From DATBVX01 sp963696675 (GTDB lineage Bacteria; Pseudomonadota; Gammaproteobacteria; Steroidobacterales; Steroidobacteraceae): 64,000 bases of DNA. The stretch spans positions 97,384-161,383 of the forward strand of contig CAVOLM010000024.1 in NCBI GenBank assembly GCA_963696675.1. Direction: 5' to 3'. The position numbers were made by a program, and so were the translations under genes. This document shows, one piece after another, positions 50,305 to 59,831 of this stretch; within the stretch, counting starts at the first letter, position 1, and each line of letters begins with the position of its first letter. The notes under the pieces are model-generated. The model was given only the letters and a program-made list of their open reading frames with translations, was not told where the DNA came from and made no database searches.

Positions 50305-52434
50305 ATGAATGCACTGGTTTCAATCGCGCGACACGGCCCGCTTGCCGTCGTGAGCATCGACAGCCCGCCGGTCAACGCGATATCCGCAAAGGTGCGCGCA
50401 GGACTTCTCGATGCCATCACCGCTCTCGCCGCGGATTCGGCTGTGCAGGGTGTGTTGATTGCCTGCAAGGGTCGAACGTTTTGCGCCGGAGCTGACATCA
50501 GCGAATTCGGCGCGGTGCCACCACCGACTTTTCGCGAACTGTTTGCGGCCATCGAAGGTTTTTCACGACCCGTGCTGGCGGCAGTTCATGGCACTGCCCT
50601 GGGAGCGGGGCTGGAACTGGCGCTGGCATGCCACTATCGCTGCGCTGTGCGCGAGGCGAAGCTGGGTTTGCCTGAGCTGACGCTCGGTTTGATCCCGGGA
50701 GCGGGCGGAACGCAACGGTTGCCACGGCTGATAGGAGCAAAGGCTGCACTCGAAATGATTTTCAGCGCCGCCCCAATCTCCGCCGAAGCAGCGCGCCAGA
50801 TGGGGCTCATCGATCGCCTGATCGAAGGCGACTTGCTGACCGGTGCACTGGGTTACCTCGAGGAGTTGATCGCGACGAAGGCGGGATCGCGTCCCACCAG
50901 TCACCGCTCGGTTGATGCAGCCGGGTTCGATGCAGCCTTCCTGCAAAAGAGTCTGGCGGCTGCCGCCAAGCGGATGCGCGGGCAACAAGCGCCGCAGTGG
51001 GCAGCCGATGCCATCAGCGCGGCCGCGCGGCTTTCCTTCGATGCAGGCCTCGAGAAGGAAGCGGAAATTGCCAGGCAAGCAGAGTTCTCGGAGGAGTCCA
51101 GGGCGCTTCGACACCTGTTCTTTGCCGAGCGCGCAGTGAGCCGCGTACCCGGTCTGTCGCAAAGCGTGGTGGCGCGCCCCATTAATCGCGTCGGGGTCAT
51201 CGGCGCCGGCACGATGGGTGGAGGGATCGCGGTCGCCTGTGCGGACGCCGGCATTGCCGTGCAACTCATCGAGTCTGCACCGGATCTGCTCGAACACGGG
51301 CTGGGGCGCATTCGCTCGACGATCGAAAGCTCGGTTGCCCGGGGTCGCATCACGGGCGCGCAGGCGCAAGAGCGCATTGGTCTCATCGACGGGACGGTCG
51401 ATTTCTCCCGCCTCGGCGACGTCGACCTCGTGATCGAAGCAGTCTTTGAAGACCTTGCCCTCAAGAAGAAGATCTTCCGTGAACTCGGACGACTCGCACG
51501 CCCCAATGCCGTGCTCGCCAGCAATACCTCGACGCTCGATCTCAATGAGATTGCGCTCGAGTCGGGGCGAGCCGAAGACGTGGTGGGATTGCATTTCTTC
51601 AGCCCGGCGAATGTCATGCGGTTGCTCGAGATCGTGCGCGGGACCCGGACCTCTGCGCAGACGCTTGCGACCGCGGTCGCGCTCGGCAAGAAACTGCGCA
51701 AAGTCGGCGTCGTAGTGGGTGTGTGCTACGGGTTCGCTGGCAATCGCATGATGCTGGAAGGGTATCTGCGCGAAGCAGACCAACTGGTTCTCGAAGGCGC
51801 GACCCCGGAGCAGGTCGATCGAGTGCTGGAGTCGTTCGGTTTCGCTATGGGCCCTTTCGTGATGAGCGATATGGCGGGCAACGATGTCGGCTTCAAGGCG
51901 CGCGAGACGGTGGGGATCCGGGCCCACCGCGCCGCGCCCTATCACGAAGTCACGGACGAGCTCGTGCGCCTGGGGCGGCTCGGCCAGAAGAGCGGTTCGG
52001 GCTTTTATCGTTACCAGCCCGGCGATCGCACACCACTCGCGGATCCCGAAGTCAACGCGATCAGTGAGCGGCTCGCTCGCAAGTTCGGAATTGCACGGCG
52101 CTCCTCGATTGGAGACGACGAGATCGCGATGCGCTGCGTGTACCCGCTCATCAATGAAGGGGCACGGATCCTGGAGGAGGGCATCGCTGCGCGTGCCAGC
52201 GATCTCGATGTCATCTGGACGACGGGCTATGGTTTCCCACGCTTTCGCGGCGGCCCGATGTTCTATGCGGATACGCTCGGCGTGGGCGAGGTTTACGTGC
52301 AGGTCGCGCGGTTTCACGCCGTGTATGGCGACTATTGGAAGCCAGCACCACTCCTCGAACAGCTTGCAAGAGCGAACGGCACCTTCGCGCAACGGGACGC
52401 GGCCCTCGCGGCGACGCAGGCGCAGGCCGGCTGA
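50305..52434 (+). CDS. Crotonase / 3-hydroxyacyl-CoA dehydrogenase fusion (FadB/FadJ alpha-like)
   Basis: A 709-residue multifunctional beta-oxidation enzyme. Residues 1-190 form an enoyl-CoA hydratase with the oxyanion hole FCAGADISEFG and HGTALGAGLELALACHYR, and the catalytic Glu in KLGLPELTLGLIPGAGGTQ. Residues from about 290 form the dehydrogenase with the NAD motif GVIGAGTMGGGIA, SNTSTLDLNEIA, HFFSPANVMRLLEIV (His and Glu of the dyad) and GFAGNRM, then the C-terminal domain with FGFAMGPFVMSD. No thiolase accompanies it, so it probably serves a specialised acid rather than bulk fatty acids. The start lies 17 bp after the MFS stop. The frame is intact. Confidence 0.9.
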   Translation: MNALVSIARHGPLAVVSIDSPPVNAISAKVRAGLLDAITALAADSAVQGVLIACKGRTFCAGADISEFGAVPPPTFRELFAAIEGFSRPVLAAVHGTALGAGLELALACHYRCAVREAKLGLPELTLGLIPGAGGTQRLPRLIGAKAALEMIFSAAPISAEAARQMGLIDRLIEGDLLTGALGYLEELIATKAGSRPTSHRSVDAAGFDAAFLQKSLAAAAKRMRGQQAPQWAADAISAAARLSFDAGLEKEAEIARQAEFSEESRALRHLFFAERAVSRVPGLSQSVVARPINRVGVIGAGTMGGGIAVACADAGIAVQLIESAPDLLEHGLGRIRSTIESSVARGRITGAQAQERIGLIDGTVDFSRLGDVDLVIEAVFEDLALKKKIFRELGRLARPNAVLASNTSTLDLNEIALESGRAEDVVGLHFFSPANVMRLLEIVRGTRTSAQTLATAVALGKKLRKVGVVVGVCYGFAGNRMMLEGYLREADQLVLEGATPEQVDRVLESFGFAMGPFVMSDMAGNDVGFKARETVGIRAHRAAPYHEVTDELVRLGRLGQKSGSGFYRYQPGDRTPLADPEVNAISERLARKFGIARRSSIGDDEIAMRCVYPLINEGARILEEGIAARASDLDVIWTTGYGFPRFRGGPMFYADTLGVGEVYVQVARFHAVYGDYWKPAPLLEQLARANGTFAQRDAALAATQAQAG

Positions 52435-52449
52435 ACAGCGGTTGCGGGC

Positions 52450-52957
52450 ATGGCGGACAGTCAAAGGCGCACTCACCTGCCGCGAAGCACGCGTGCAGCA
52501 GCCCCGATCGACCTGTCGGCACTGACGAGCCTGGTCGGCTTCGCCGTGCGCATCGCCCAGCTCCATGTCTACGATCACTTTCATCGCGAGCTGTGGCGGC
52601 GTCATCATGTGCACCCGGGTGCGTACTCGGCGCTGATGGTCATTCAGAGCAACCCCGGCATCCGACCCGGTGAGCTGGCGGCGGCACTCGTCGTCAAGCG
52701 GCCGAACATGACCAAGCTCCTCGACTCGCTCGAGCGTCGCGGCTGGCTTGCACGGCAAACTCCGCAGCACGACGGCCGCGGCGTGTCTCTGCGCCTTGAC
52801 GCCCGCGGGCATGCGCAAGGTCGAGCGGTTTGCGAGCGATGCCGCGCTGATGGACCGGGAAGCAACGGACGGCCTTTCCGGACGCGAGCGGACGGCGTTG
52901 CTCAGGCTGCTGGATAAGCTGTCCGCTGGGGTCATGAGAGCGAAGGGACGCAAGTGA
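52450..52957 (+). CDS. MarR family transcriptional regulator (one frame break)
   Basis: A winged-helix repressor of about 168 residues. The helices DLSALTSLVGFAVRIAQLHVYDHF form the dimer base. ALMVIQSNPGIRPGELAAAL, VVKRPNMTKLLDSLERRGWL and the wing DGRGVSLRLT carry DNA contacts. A break near 52803 leads to RKVERFASDAALMDREA and the final helix. The stop overlaps the pobA start as GTGA, so regulator and monooxygenase are coupled. MarR proteins in such positions usually release DNA on binding an aromatic acid or acyl-CoA. The ligand here is not known. Confidence 0.88.
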
Positions 52958-54129
52958 ACGTGCAGCGCACGCAGATCGCAATCATCGGCGCCGGCCCGGC
53001 CGGGCTCCTGCTCGGGCAATTGCTAAGTCGAAACGGGATCGATTCGGTCGTGCTCGAGACCACGAGCCGAGCACATGTCGAAAGCCGCGTCAGGGCCGGG
53101 GTCCTGGAGCATCAGAGCGTCGATATCCTCGATGGCGCGGGCGTCGGCGAGCGGATGCGGCGCGAGGGCCTTCTGCATCACGGGATCGAGTTGCGCTTCC
53201 AGGGGAGCCGTCATCGCATCGACTTCGACGCGCTCACCGGCAAGAGCGTGATGATCTACGGCCAGCACGAGGTCGTGAAGGATCTGATTGCGGCGCGAGT
53301 GCAGGCCGACCTGCCCTTGGTGTTCGAAGTGGCCGATGTTCAGCTCAGCGATTTGAGTGGCAAGACGCCACGTGTGCAGTTTCGAGCTGCGGGCCGAACG
53401 CACGTACTCGAATGCGACTTCGTTGCCGGCTGCGACGGGTTTCATGGGATTTCCCGCTCGTACCTTCCCGGCGTGAAGATGTTCGAGCGCGTCTACCCGT
53501 TCGCCTGGCTCGGAATTCTCGCTGGTGCACCCCCAGCCTCCCAGGAGTTGATCTACGCGCTGCACGACCACGGGTTTGCGCTGCTCAGCATGCGCTCGCC
53601 GACATTGAGCCGGCTGTACCTGCAATGTGCACCGGACGAGAATCTCGACGAATGGCCCGATCAGCGGGTGTGGGAGGAATTGCAGCTGCGGCTAGAGACG
53701 CGCGACGGTTTCTCACTGACGACCGGACCCATTCAGCAGAAATCGGTCACCGCGATGCGCAGCTTCGTCGTCGAGCCGATGCAGTCCGGACGGCTGTTCC
53801 TGGCGGGCGATGCCGCGCACATCGTGCCTCCGACCGGCGCCAAGGGAATGAACCTTGCCATTGCGGACGTCCATGTCCTCGCGCGCGCATTGACCAGTTA
53901 TTGCAGGGACGGGAGCGAGGAGCCGCTGCAGCGCTACTCAGAGGTGTGCCTGCAACGGATCTGGAAGGTGCAACGCTTCTCGTGGTGGATGACGGCGCTG
54001 CTGCATCGTTTCGATACCGACAACGCGTTCGATCGACGCCGACAGCTCGCCGAGCTCGAATACATCGCCTCATCGCGCGCCGCGCAGCAGACGCTCGCGG
54101 AGAACTACGTCGGTCTGCCTCTCGACTGA
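52954..54129 (+). CDS. pobA: 4-hydroxybenzoate 3-monooxygenase
   Basis: FAD enzyme converting 4-hydroxybenzoate to protocatechuate with NADPH and oxygen. The FAD motif is IIGAGPAGLLLGQLL, the second flavin motif is FLAGDAAHIVPPTGAKGMNLA, and GCDGFHGISR carries the DG motif. The tyrosines that activate the phenol in the Pseudomonas enzyme are kept (ELIYALH for Tyr201, ENYVGLP for Tyr385), as is the Ser/Arg substrate pocket in LLSMRSPTLSR. These make a true PobA likely. The 391-residue length is standard. The start GTG at 52954 lies in the four-base overlap with marR. The frame is intact. Confidence 0.94.
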   Translation: MNVQRTQIAIIGAGPAGLLLGQLLSRNGIDSVVLETTSRAHVESRVRAGVLEHQSVDILDGAGVGERMRREGLLHHGIELRFQGSRHRIDFDALTGKSVMIYGQHEVVKDLIAARVQADLPLVFEVADVQLSDLSGKTPRVQFRAAGRTHVLECDFVAGCDGFHGISRSYLPGVKMFERVYPFAWLGILAGAPPASQELIYALHDHGFALLSMRSPTLSRLYLQCAPDENLDEWPDQRVWEELQLRLETRDGFSLTTGPIQQKSVTAMRSFVVEPMQSGRLFLAGDAAHIVPPTGAKGMNLAIADVHVLARALTSYCRDGSEEPLQRYSEVCLQRIWKVQRFSWWMTALLHRFDTDNAFDRRRQLAELEYIASSRAAQQTLAENYVGLPLD

Positions 54130-54151
54130 TCGCGCCCGTCGAACGTCTGCA

Positions 54152-55000
54152 TCAGAAGGCGAAGGTCGCGAACGCCATGCCGCCGCGGTAGCCGAATTTG
54201 AGCCGGCCATCAAAGTCGTTCTTGCTGACGTCTACGCGCGTTTGGAAGCTGTTATAGCCCAGTCCGATACCGAAGTTGCGCCACGGCATCCAGGTGGCCG
54301 TCAATTTGAAATCCGTAATGCTGCCGTCGAAGTTGTCGAAACTGATGTAGAAGAACTGCACCAGACCATCCAAATAGAAGTGGTGGCCCATGTCCCACAG
54401 CGCTCGAAAACCGATCACCGGCAGCGGACCGGTCACGTCCGAACTCGCTGCCCTGGTCTCGGCACCGCCGCCAGGCGTCGAGACGACTCCGCTCAGGCTG
54501 GCGTCGAATTTCAGGGTGTGGACGCCCCCCGAGCCGGAAAGCTCGAGCTTGTCGGTCTTGTAGAAGGCGTATTCATAGGCGAGCTCGATGATCTGTTCGT
54601 CCAGGCCGGCACTGACAGTGGTCGTGACCGGAAAAATCTCGCCCTGAAAGTCGACTTCCCGCGTGAGGGTCCGCGACCCGGTGCGGTTGTTCTCGAACCA
54701 CATCACACGGAGCTTGTGGCGTTCGGCAAAGCGCCAGAACGCGTCGAGCCTGAATTGATCCTTGTCGGCGAGACCGAATTCATTCTCCCAGTTGACGTCG
54801 CTCCCCGCTACGGTCTCTCCGTTCACTTTCAGCTGGGTATCGCTGGTGACGAGGAATGTTCCCAGGCTGAACTGCCAGTCCTGGTCGATCGGGCCGCGGG
54901 CTGGCGTTCCCTCAGCCTGCAACCCTTGCGCCTGCGCCAGACCCCATCCACAACAGGCCGTCAGGGCCAGAATCTGTGTGAAACGTAGTAACCGGATCAT
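54152..55000 (-). CDS. Outer-membrane beta-barrel protein of unknown function
   Basis: A signal peptide (LLRFTQILALTACCGWGLAQA) precedes about 255 residues of alternating hydrophobic and polar strands rich in Tyr, Phe, Trp and Gly (HKLRVMWFENNRTGS, IIELAYEYAFY, WRNFGIGLGYNSFQTRV). The last residue is Phe, the usual signal for outer-membrane assembly. Length suggests 10-12 strands. It is convergent with pobA, ending 22 bases from its stop. The family is not recognised. A role in uptake for the neighbouring catabolic genes is possible but unsupported. The frame is intact. Confidence 0.8.
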   Translation of the reverse strand: MIRLLRFTQILALTACCGWGLAQAQGLQAEGTPARGPIDQDWQFSLGTFLVTSDTQLKVNGETVAGSDVNWENEFGLADKDQFRLDAFWRFAERHKLRVMWFENNRTGSRTLTREVDFQGEIFPVTTTVSAGLDEQIIELAYEYAFYKTDKLELSGSGGVHTLKFDASLSGVVSTPGGGAETRAASSDVTGPLPVIGFRALWDMGHHFYLDGLVQFFYISFDNFDGSITDFKLTATWMPWRNFGIGLGYNSFQTRVDVSKNDFDGRLKFGYRGGMAFATFAF

Positions 55001-55124
55001 CTTGCTGTGACCTCACGAACGGCGCCGATCGGATGAACGACAGGCCGCATGATAGCTCACCGCCATTGCGGGGACACAAGTAGGCAAATCTACCGGGTAC
55101 CCTGCGGAAGCTACCTGTGGTGGT

Positions 55125-55847
55125 CTAGGGCGGCGTCTGAACGCGTACAGCGTTCAGACGACCCAGCAGGATGTTTGCCCAGGTCCTGACGATATCTCGG
55201 GCTTCGGCCGAATTGGACACGCTCGTGGCGAGTCGCAGGAACTGATCGTTGCGTGCTTCACGCCTATCGAACACCCGTGCCATGATCTGCCCGGTCTCGG
55301 AATCGCGTAGTTCCGCCACCAGGGTCATGTGGCCCGCGCTCATGACGAAGCTGTAGGAGCGCCCGGCAGACATCGTGTCCGGAGCGTTGATGTACACATC
55401 CGCCAGCTGGGCCGTCACCCGAAGGACATCGGGTCCGACCTCAGTCACGACTGGATATCCCCCTTTCTCGAGCACTTCGGTGGCTGTGGTCACGAACAGC
55501 TCTGCCAGGTCTCTGCGAATTTTTTCGCGATCCTCGTTACTCAGGGGCAGATGCGATCCGGTCTCGTCCGGGTTCCAGTCCTTGCTGAAGGCCACCTGCA
55601 CGGGGTCCAGCAGGATCCGCTTGTAGGCGCCAAGACCGGCGCCCGGACGAACGTAGGCCGCGTCGACGCCTCTGACATCGATTTTCTTCAGGCCATCCTC
55701 GGTCATGTCCGGCCCTACGGGGCTGGAGCCGGTTGTCGCACAGCCTGCGAGCCAACTCGAGAGCAGGGCTACACTGAGCAGAATCGAATTGCGCGGGGTA
55801 ATGGTAGACACGCGAAACGGGCTGGGGTCGGAAAACAGGCGAAGCAA
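55125..55847 (-). CDS. DUF3313 family lipoprotein
   Basis: The 240-residue protein has a hydrophobic N-terminal stretch SILLSVALLSSWLAGC with the lipobox LAGC and lipidated Cys36. The body has the DUF3313 pattern: AYVRPGAGLGAYKRILLDPVQVAF and the sequence EDREKIRRDLAELFVTT. Then come GPDVLRVTAQLADVYINAPD and RSYSFVMSAGHMTLVAEL, close to phrases shared by these proteins. Function is unknown. The gene stands alone on the minus strand. Divergent from the DUF4136 lipoprotein, it shares a 240-base upstream gap in which no clear promoter was picked out. The frame is intact. Confidence 0.8.
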   Translation of the reverse strand: MLRLFSDPSPFRVSTITPRNSILLSVALLSSWLAGCATTGSSPVGPDMTEDGLKKIDVRGVDAAYVRPGAGLGAYKRILLDPVQVAFSKDWNPDETGSHLPLSNEDREKIRRDLAELFVTTATEVLEKGGYPVVTEVGPDVLRVTAQLADVYINAPDTMSAGRSYSFVMSAGHMTLVAELRDSETGQIMARVFDRREARNDQFLRLATSVSNSAEARDIVRTWANILLGRLNAVRVQTPP

Positions 55848-56087
55848 GACGCGGAAAAACTGAGGATAGTGTGACGGCTCGCGATCAGGCCGCGGCGGCG
55901 CACGGAGCGTAGCGCGATCACTCTGGCAGGCGCAATTGGGCCGGAGGACTATTGGGGTTGGGAGCGCGCAACGGGTAGGCTACCCACTGCGGCAAGAGCT
56001 GCGCTGCTTCGTGTCGATGCGCCAACGCGGGTCGACTCATAGCGAACCTCTGACGAGCTGTCACGGGAACAACACAAGGAACTCTTT

Positions 56088-56660
56088 ATGCGTCATCTCC
56101 GCACCCTCGGCTCCGCGGTCATCCTTGTGGGTGTCCTCGGTTTCGCCGGCTGTGCAACCGGGCCGGACATCCGCGTGGACAAGGACCCGACAGCCGACAT
56201 GTCCGCCTACAAGACTTTCGCTTTCTTCGACGCGGTTGCCACAGATCGCGCTCAGTACTCCACGATCATCACCAGCCGTCTCAAGCAGGCGACTCGCACG
56301 CAGCTCGAGAGCAAGGGGTACCGCTACGACGAGGCGAACCCTGACCTGAAAGCCAATTTCTATCTCAAGGTGCAGGAGAAGCAGGAGATTCACTCGACAC
56401 CTAGCGCGGGCGTGGGGTTCTACGGCTACCGTGCCGGCTACTACGGCGCCTGGTCTGGATACCCACAGGATGTTCAGACGTACAACTACCGCGAGGGCAC
56501 TCTGAGCGTAGACCTTGTCGATGCAAAAAAGGGTCAGTTGGTCTGGCAGGGCGTCGCGAACGGCCGCGTGTCGGACGAAATGCGTAAGAATCCGGGCCCA
56601 GCGGTCGACGCGGTGATCGCCCAGATTTTCAGCAACTTCCCGAATCCGCCCGCCAAGTAG
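56088..56660 (+). CDS. DUF4136 family lipoprotein
   Basis: The 190-residue protein begins with a lipoprotein signal (AVILVGVLGFAGC, lipidated Cys22). The DUF4136 body follows: MSAYKTFAFFDAV, then ITSRLKQATRTQLESKGYRYDEANPDLKANF in pieces, a Gly/Tyr-rich loop (GFYGYRAGYYGAWSGYP) and GTLSVDLVDAKKGQLVWQGVA. Members are periplasmic or outer-membrane-attached and have no known activity. AAGGAA lies seven bases before the ATG. The DUF3300 gene starts 101 bases downstream. The frame is intact. Confidence 0.88.
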   Translation: MRHLRTLGSAVILVGVLGFAGCATGPDIRVDKDPTADMSAYKTFAFFDAVATDRAQYSTIITSRLKQATRTQLESKGYRYDEANPDLKANFYLKVQEKQEIHSTPSAGVGFYGYRAGYYGAWSGYPQDVQTYNYREGTLSVDLVDAKKGQLVWQGVANGRVSDEMRKNPGPAVDAVIAQIFSNFPNPPAK

Positions 56661-56761
56661 ATACACAGGCATGGACCGGCCACTGGTCCGTGACGAGTTT
56701 GACAAGTGGGAGTCGGACTAACGGCTCCTGGGGATGACACACAACTGCGCGAGGTGAGCAT

Positions 56762-58019
56762 ATGAAGCTCGCACGCTCGTTCGCTAGCCGGCTGCCGTGG
56801 TGCCTGTGGGCACTGATGGGCTATGTCTTTTCCGCTCTCGGCTCAGGACGCACCGCCGCAGCAGCCCACGTTCAAGGCGGAAGAACTCGAGCAGATCGTG
56901 GCGCCGATCGCGCTATATCCGGATTCGTTGCTGGCGCAGATATTCATGGCGTCCACGTATCCGCTCGAGATCGTGGAGGCTGCACGCTGGTCGAAGGCAA
57001 ACCCCAAGGTCACCGGCGACGCGCTGCAAACGGCCCTGGAAAAACAGACTTGGGATCCTGCCGTCAAGTCGCTGACCGCGTTCCCGGACGTGCTCGCCGG
57101 AATGAGCGACAAGCTCGACTGGACGCAGAAGCTTGGCGATGCCTTTCTCGCCGATCAAAAGGGCGTGATGGATGCCGTCCAACGCCTCAGGGCGAAGGCG
57201 AAAGCTGAAGGAAATCTCGCCAGCTCGAAGGAGCAAAAGGTCACAACAGAACCTGCGCCCGCCGGCTCTTCGACGACCACGATCATCGAGATCGCGCCCA
57301 CCGATCCAGAGGTCGTTTACGTACCGACCTATAACCCGACGGTCGTGTATGGCGCATGGGCATATCCCGCTTATCCGCCTTATCCCGTGTACGCATACCC
57401 ACCGGGTGCGGCGTTCTTCTCCTTCACCGCGGGCGTGATCGTGGGCGGCGCCCTTTGGGGTAACTGCAACTGGGGAGGCAGTGACGTGGACATCAACGTC
57501 AACAAGTACAACAACTTCAACCGCACTGACATCAATAACCGGAACACGAACATCAACAACCGGGACACCAACGTCAGCAACCGCGGCAACAACCAGTCCT
57601 GGCAGCACAATCCGGACCACCGCAAGGGCGTGCAGTATCGCGATAGCGGCACGCAGCAGAAGTTCGGCAAGGGGAGCAATCCTCAGGCAACGCAGGCACG
57701 CGATGAATACCGGGGTCGACAGGATACGGGCGGGCAGACCCGGGATAGCGCAGCGACCCGCGACCTCGGCGGACAGACCCGCGATACCGCAGCGACACGC
57801 GATCTCGGCGGACAAACGCGCGATTCCGGTAGGCAGAACCGCAGCGCTGGGGGCCAGAGTCAAGACTTCGGTGGGAGCTCGCGCGGCGCCAGCAGCAGTC
57901 GCTCACCGAGTGCATACAGCGGCATGAACAGTGGCAGCGGCACTCGCGCGGCGAGCAGCCGTGGCGCGTCAAGCCGCGCGGCGGGCGGAATGTCCCGCGG
58001 CGGCGGCCGCCGTCGCTGA
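56762..58019 (+). CDS. DUF3300 domain protein with repeat-rich tail (one frame break)
   Basis: A signal peptide (MKLARSFASRLPWCLWALM) is followed by a break near 56825 and FPLSAQDAPP. The DUF3300 domain then spans about 150 residues: ELEQIVAPIALYPDSLLAQIFMAS in pieces, YPLEIVEAARW, DWTQKLGDAFL and PTDPEVVYVPTYNPTVVYG. A Pro/Tyr/Ala segment and a Gly-rich hydrophobic patch come next. Then an Asn-rich stretch (FNRTDINNRNTNINNRD) and a low-complexity tail follow, with about three GGQTRD..ATRDL units and a Ser/Arg/Gly end. Function is unknown. The DUF2950 gene starts 16 bases later, the usual partner. Confidence 0.88.
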
Positions 58020-58035
58020 GCGGAGGACCAAAACC

Positions 58036-58969
58036 ATGAATCTGGACACCTTGCGTATGCGCTTCGTGCTCGTCGGCTGCGTGCTTGCATTCTTCTGGGC
58101 GGGCTGCGATCTCGTCGGCAAGCAGAAGACCTATGCGTCGCCGCAGGAGGCGGTCGATGCGCTCATCGCGGCGCTCAAGTCCGAAAAGACCGGGCCGGTG
58201 CTTCGGGTGCTGGGCACGGACTCCAAGCCCGTGATCGAATCAGGTGATCCGGTGCAGGACCGAAACGCAGCGCGCGCAGTTCGTGGAGTTTATGGCGCCT
58301 CGCACTCTCTGGTCGAAAAGGAGGATGGGTCCCAAGTGCTTCAGGTTGGCCCTGACAATTGGCCATTCCCGTTCCCGTTGGTGCAGGTGAACGGCAAGTG
58401 GCACTTCGACAGCACGGCCGGTGCCGAAGAGGTCATCGACCGGCGCGTGGGACGCAATGAGCTGTCGGCGATCCAGGCATGTCTTGCGTATGTCGACGCG
58501 CAACGCGAGTACTACTCGCGCAATCCCGACAACGATCCTCTGCTGCACTACGCGCAAGTGTTGCTGAGCAGCCCCGGGAAGCACGACGGCCTCTACTGGG
58601 AAACGAGCGGCGAGCGAGGAACCGAGCCCGCTCGGCCCGGCGTTCGCAAAGCGCGCAGCCAGGGCTATCTGAAAGACGACAAGAGCCGCCACGAGCCATT
58701 CCATGGTTACTACTACGCACTGCTGAAGGCGCAGGGACCGAGTGCCGCTGGGGGAGCGTACGACTACATGGTCGCGTGACAAGATGATCGGCGGCTTCGC
58801 GCTGATCGCGTACCCCGCGCAATACGGGATAGCGGCGTGATGACGTTCATGGTGAATCACGATGGCGTCGTGTTCTCCAAGGACCTCGGGCCGGACACGC
58901 GAGAAACTCGCGCCCGAGATCAAGGTGTTTGATCCGGACAGCAGCTGGAAACGCGAGGACGCCAGCTGA
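58036..58969 (+). CDS. DUF2950 family lipoprotein (about five frame breaks)
   Basis: A lipoprotein signal with Cys24 (AFFWAGC) precedes the DUF2950 body: SPQEAVDALIAALKSEKT, DNWPFPFPLVQVNGKWHFD, the segment EVIDRRVGRNELSAIQACLAYVDAQREY in pieces and KHDGLYWET. Breaks near 58612 and 58640 hide EEPSPLGPAFAK. After RHEPFHGYYYALLKAQGP and YDYMV, breaks near 58772, 58823 and 58908 hide KMIGGFALIAYPAQYG, GVMTFMVNHDGVVFSKDLG and FDPDSSWKRED. The corrected stop is TGA 58967-58969, about 310 residues. Always paired with DUF3300, but no function is established. It probably works at the envelope. Confidence 0.87.
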
Positions 58970-59014
58970 GCGCCGCACCGCTACCGTTTGCGATTGATTA
59001 GAGGAGTAACGACG

Positions 59015-59515
59015 ATGGTCAAGCATTGGACCCGAGGGATCATGGCCGTGCTTCTGGGAGTGTCACTGCTCGCCGGCGCGGGAGCCGCGGTCGCGCAGGA
59101 TGCGCAGACAAAAGCGTTGATCGAGAAGTATCGGGCCGACTTCAATGCGGCGAAGAAGGAGACGATCAACGAGGTTATGAAGCTCAACGATGCGGAAGCG
59201 CAGAAGTTCTGGCCGATCTATCAGGAATACGAGTCGAAGCTCAACGCCTTCAGCGACAAGCGCCTGAAGTTCGCGAACGACTTCACCATCGCCCAGAGCG
59301 CGACGACCTTCGATCAGGACCAGGCCAAGGAGCTCACGAAGCGCTGGCTCAAGATGCAGCATGAGCGGATCAACTTATGGGAGACCTATGCGGGGAAGAT
59401 CTCGCGCGCGGTATCCCCGGTGCGTGCCGCTCAGTTTCTGCAGATCGAAAACGAGATCGCTACCGTGCTCGACCTGAATGTTCTTTCGAACGCGCCGCTG
59501 GTAGGACAACCCTGA
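59015..59515 (+). CDS. Small secreted alpha-helical protein of unknown function
   Basis: The 166-residue protein has a signal peptide (IMAVLLGVSLLAGAGAAVA, cleavage before QDAQ) and then a helical, charged body. KETINEVMKLNDAEAQKFWPIYQEYESKL in pieces resembles the phrase found in many small periplasmic helical proteins of the Spy/LTXXQ type, but the LTxxQ motif itself is missing. Predicted coiled helices suggest a periplasmic chaperone-like or binding role, which is only a guess. GAGGAG lies nine bases before the ATG. It is the last gene before a terminator, 45 bases after the DUF2950 stop, so it is probably in that operon. The frame is intact. Confidence 0.82.
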   Translation: MVKHWTRGIMAVLLGVSLLAGAGAAVAQDAQTKALIEKYRADFNAAKKETINEVMKLNDAEAQKFWPIYQEYESKLNAFSDKRLKFANDFTIAQSATTFDQDQAKELTKRWLKMQHERINLWETYAGKISRAVSPVRAAQFLQIENEIATVLDLNVLSNAPLVGQP

Positions 59516-59526
59516 GACCCTAGAGA

Positions 59527-59560
59527 GGGGGGCGCCTTCGGGGTGCGCCCTCCTTATCTT
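59527..59560 (+). terminator. Rho-independent terminator-like hairpin
   Basis: Nine base pairs (GGGGGGCGC with GCGCCCTCC, one G-T) enclose CTTCGGGGT. TTATCTT follows. It starts 11 bases after the stop of the small secreted protein gene and so probably ends the DUF3300-DUF2950 operon. Confidence 0.7.
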
Positions 59561-59831
59561 GGCGATTCGCCCGCTGCAACGCCCCCGGGCCTGACTTCGG
59601 TTCGGAATCGCAAAGCCGCAATACGCGGCCCTCAAGCTATCTCCAGGCCATCAGACCCAGAGTCAGTTTCGCGTCGGGTGGACTTGGGGCGATTCGCGAT
59701 GTCAATATTGCGTCAAGGCGCGCCAAGGGCGGCCCCGCAATAGCGAAAACAACGATCGCGCGGCCGATCGAATCCTGGTTGCAGCAGAGGCGAGATAGCG
59801 AGGGAATAGCCATCACGCGCAAAGGGAATCA
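59561..59831. other. Intergenic region before the sensor kinase
   Basis: About 270 bases with no gene that can be supported on either strand. It should contain the promoter of the kinase-regulator operon. The only feature near its end is AAAGGGA at about 59820, a plausible ribosome-binding site for the TTG start at 59832. No repeat, tRNA or recognisable small RNA was seen. Confidence 0.6.

Noticed and set aside
50563..53019. An open frame of 818 codons on the minus strand opposite the acyl-CoA and MarR genes
   Set aside because: It is an antisense by-product of GC-rich codon use. It has no family motif, no ribosome-binding site, and lies entirely opposite well-supported genes.
57730..57840. 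Short repeats that might suggest a CRISPR array
   Set aside because: The repeats are in frame inside the DUF3300 gene, are imperfect, and have no regular spacers or cas genes nearby.
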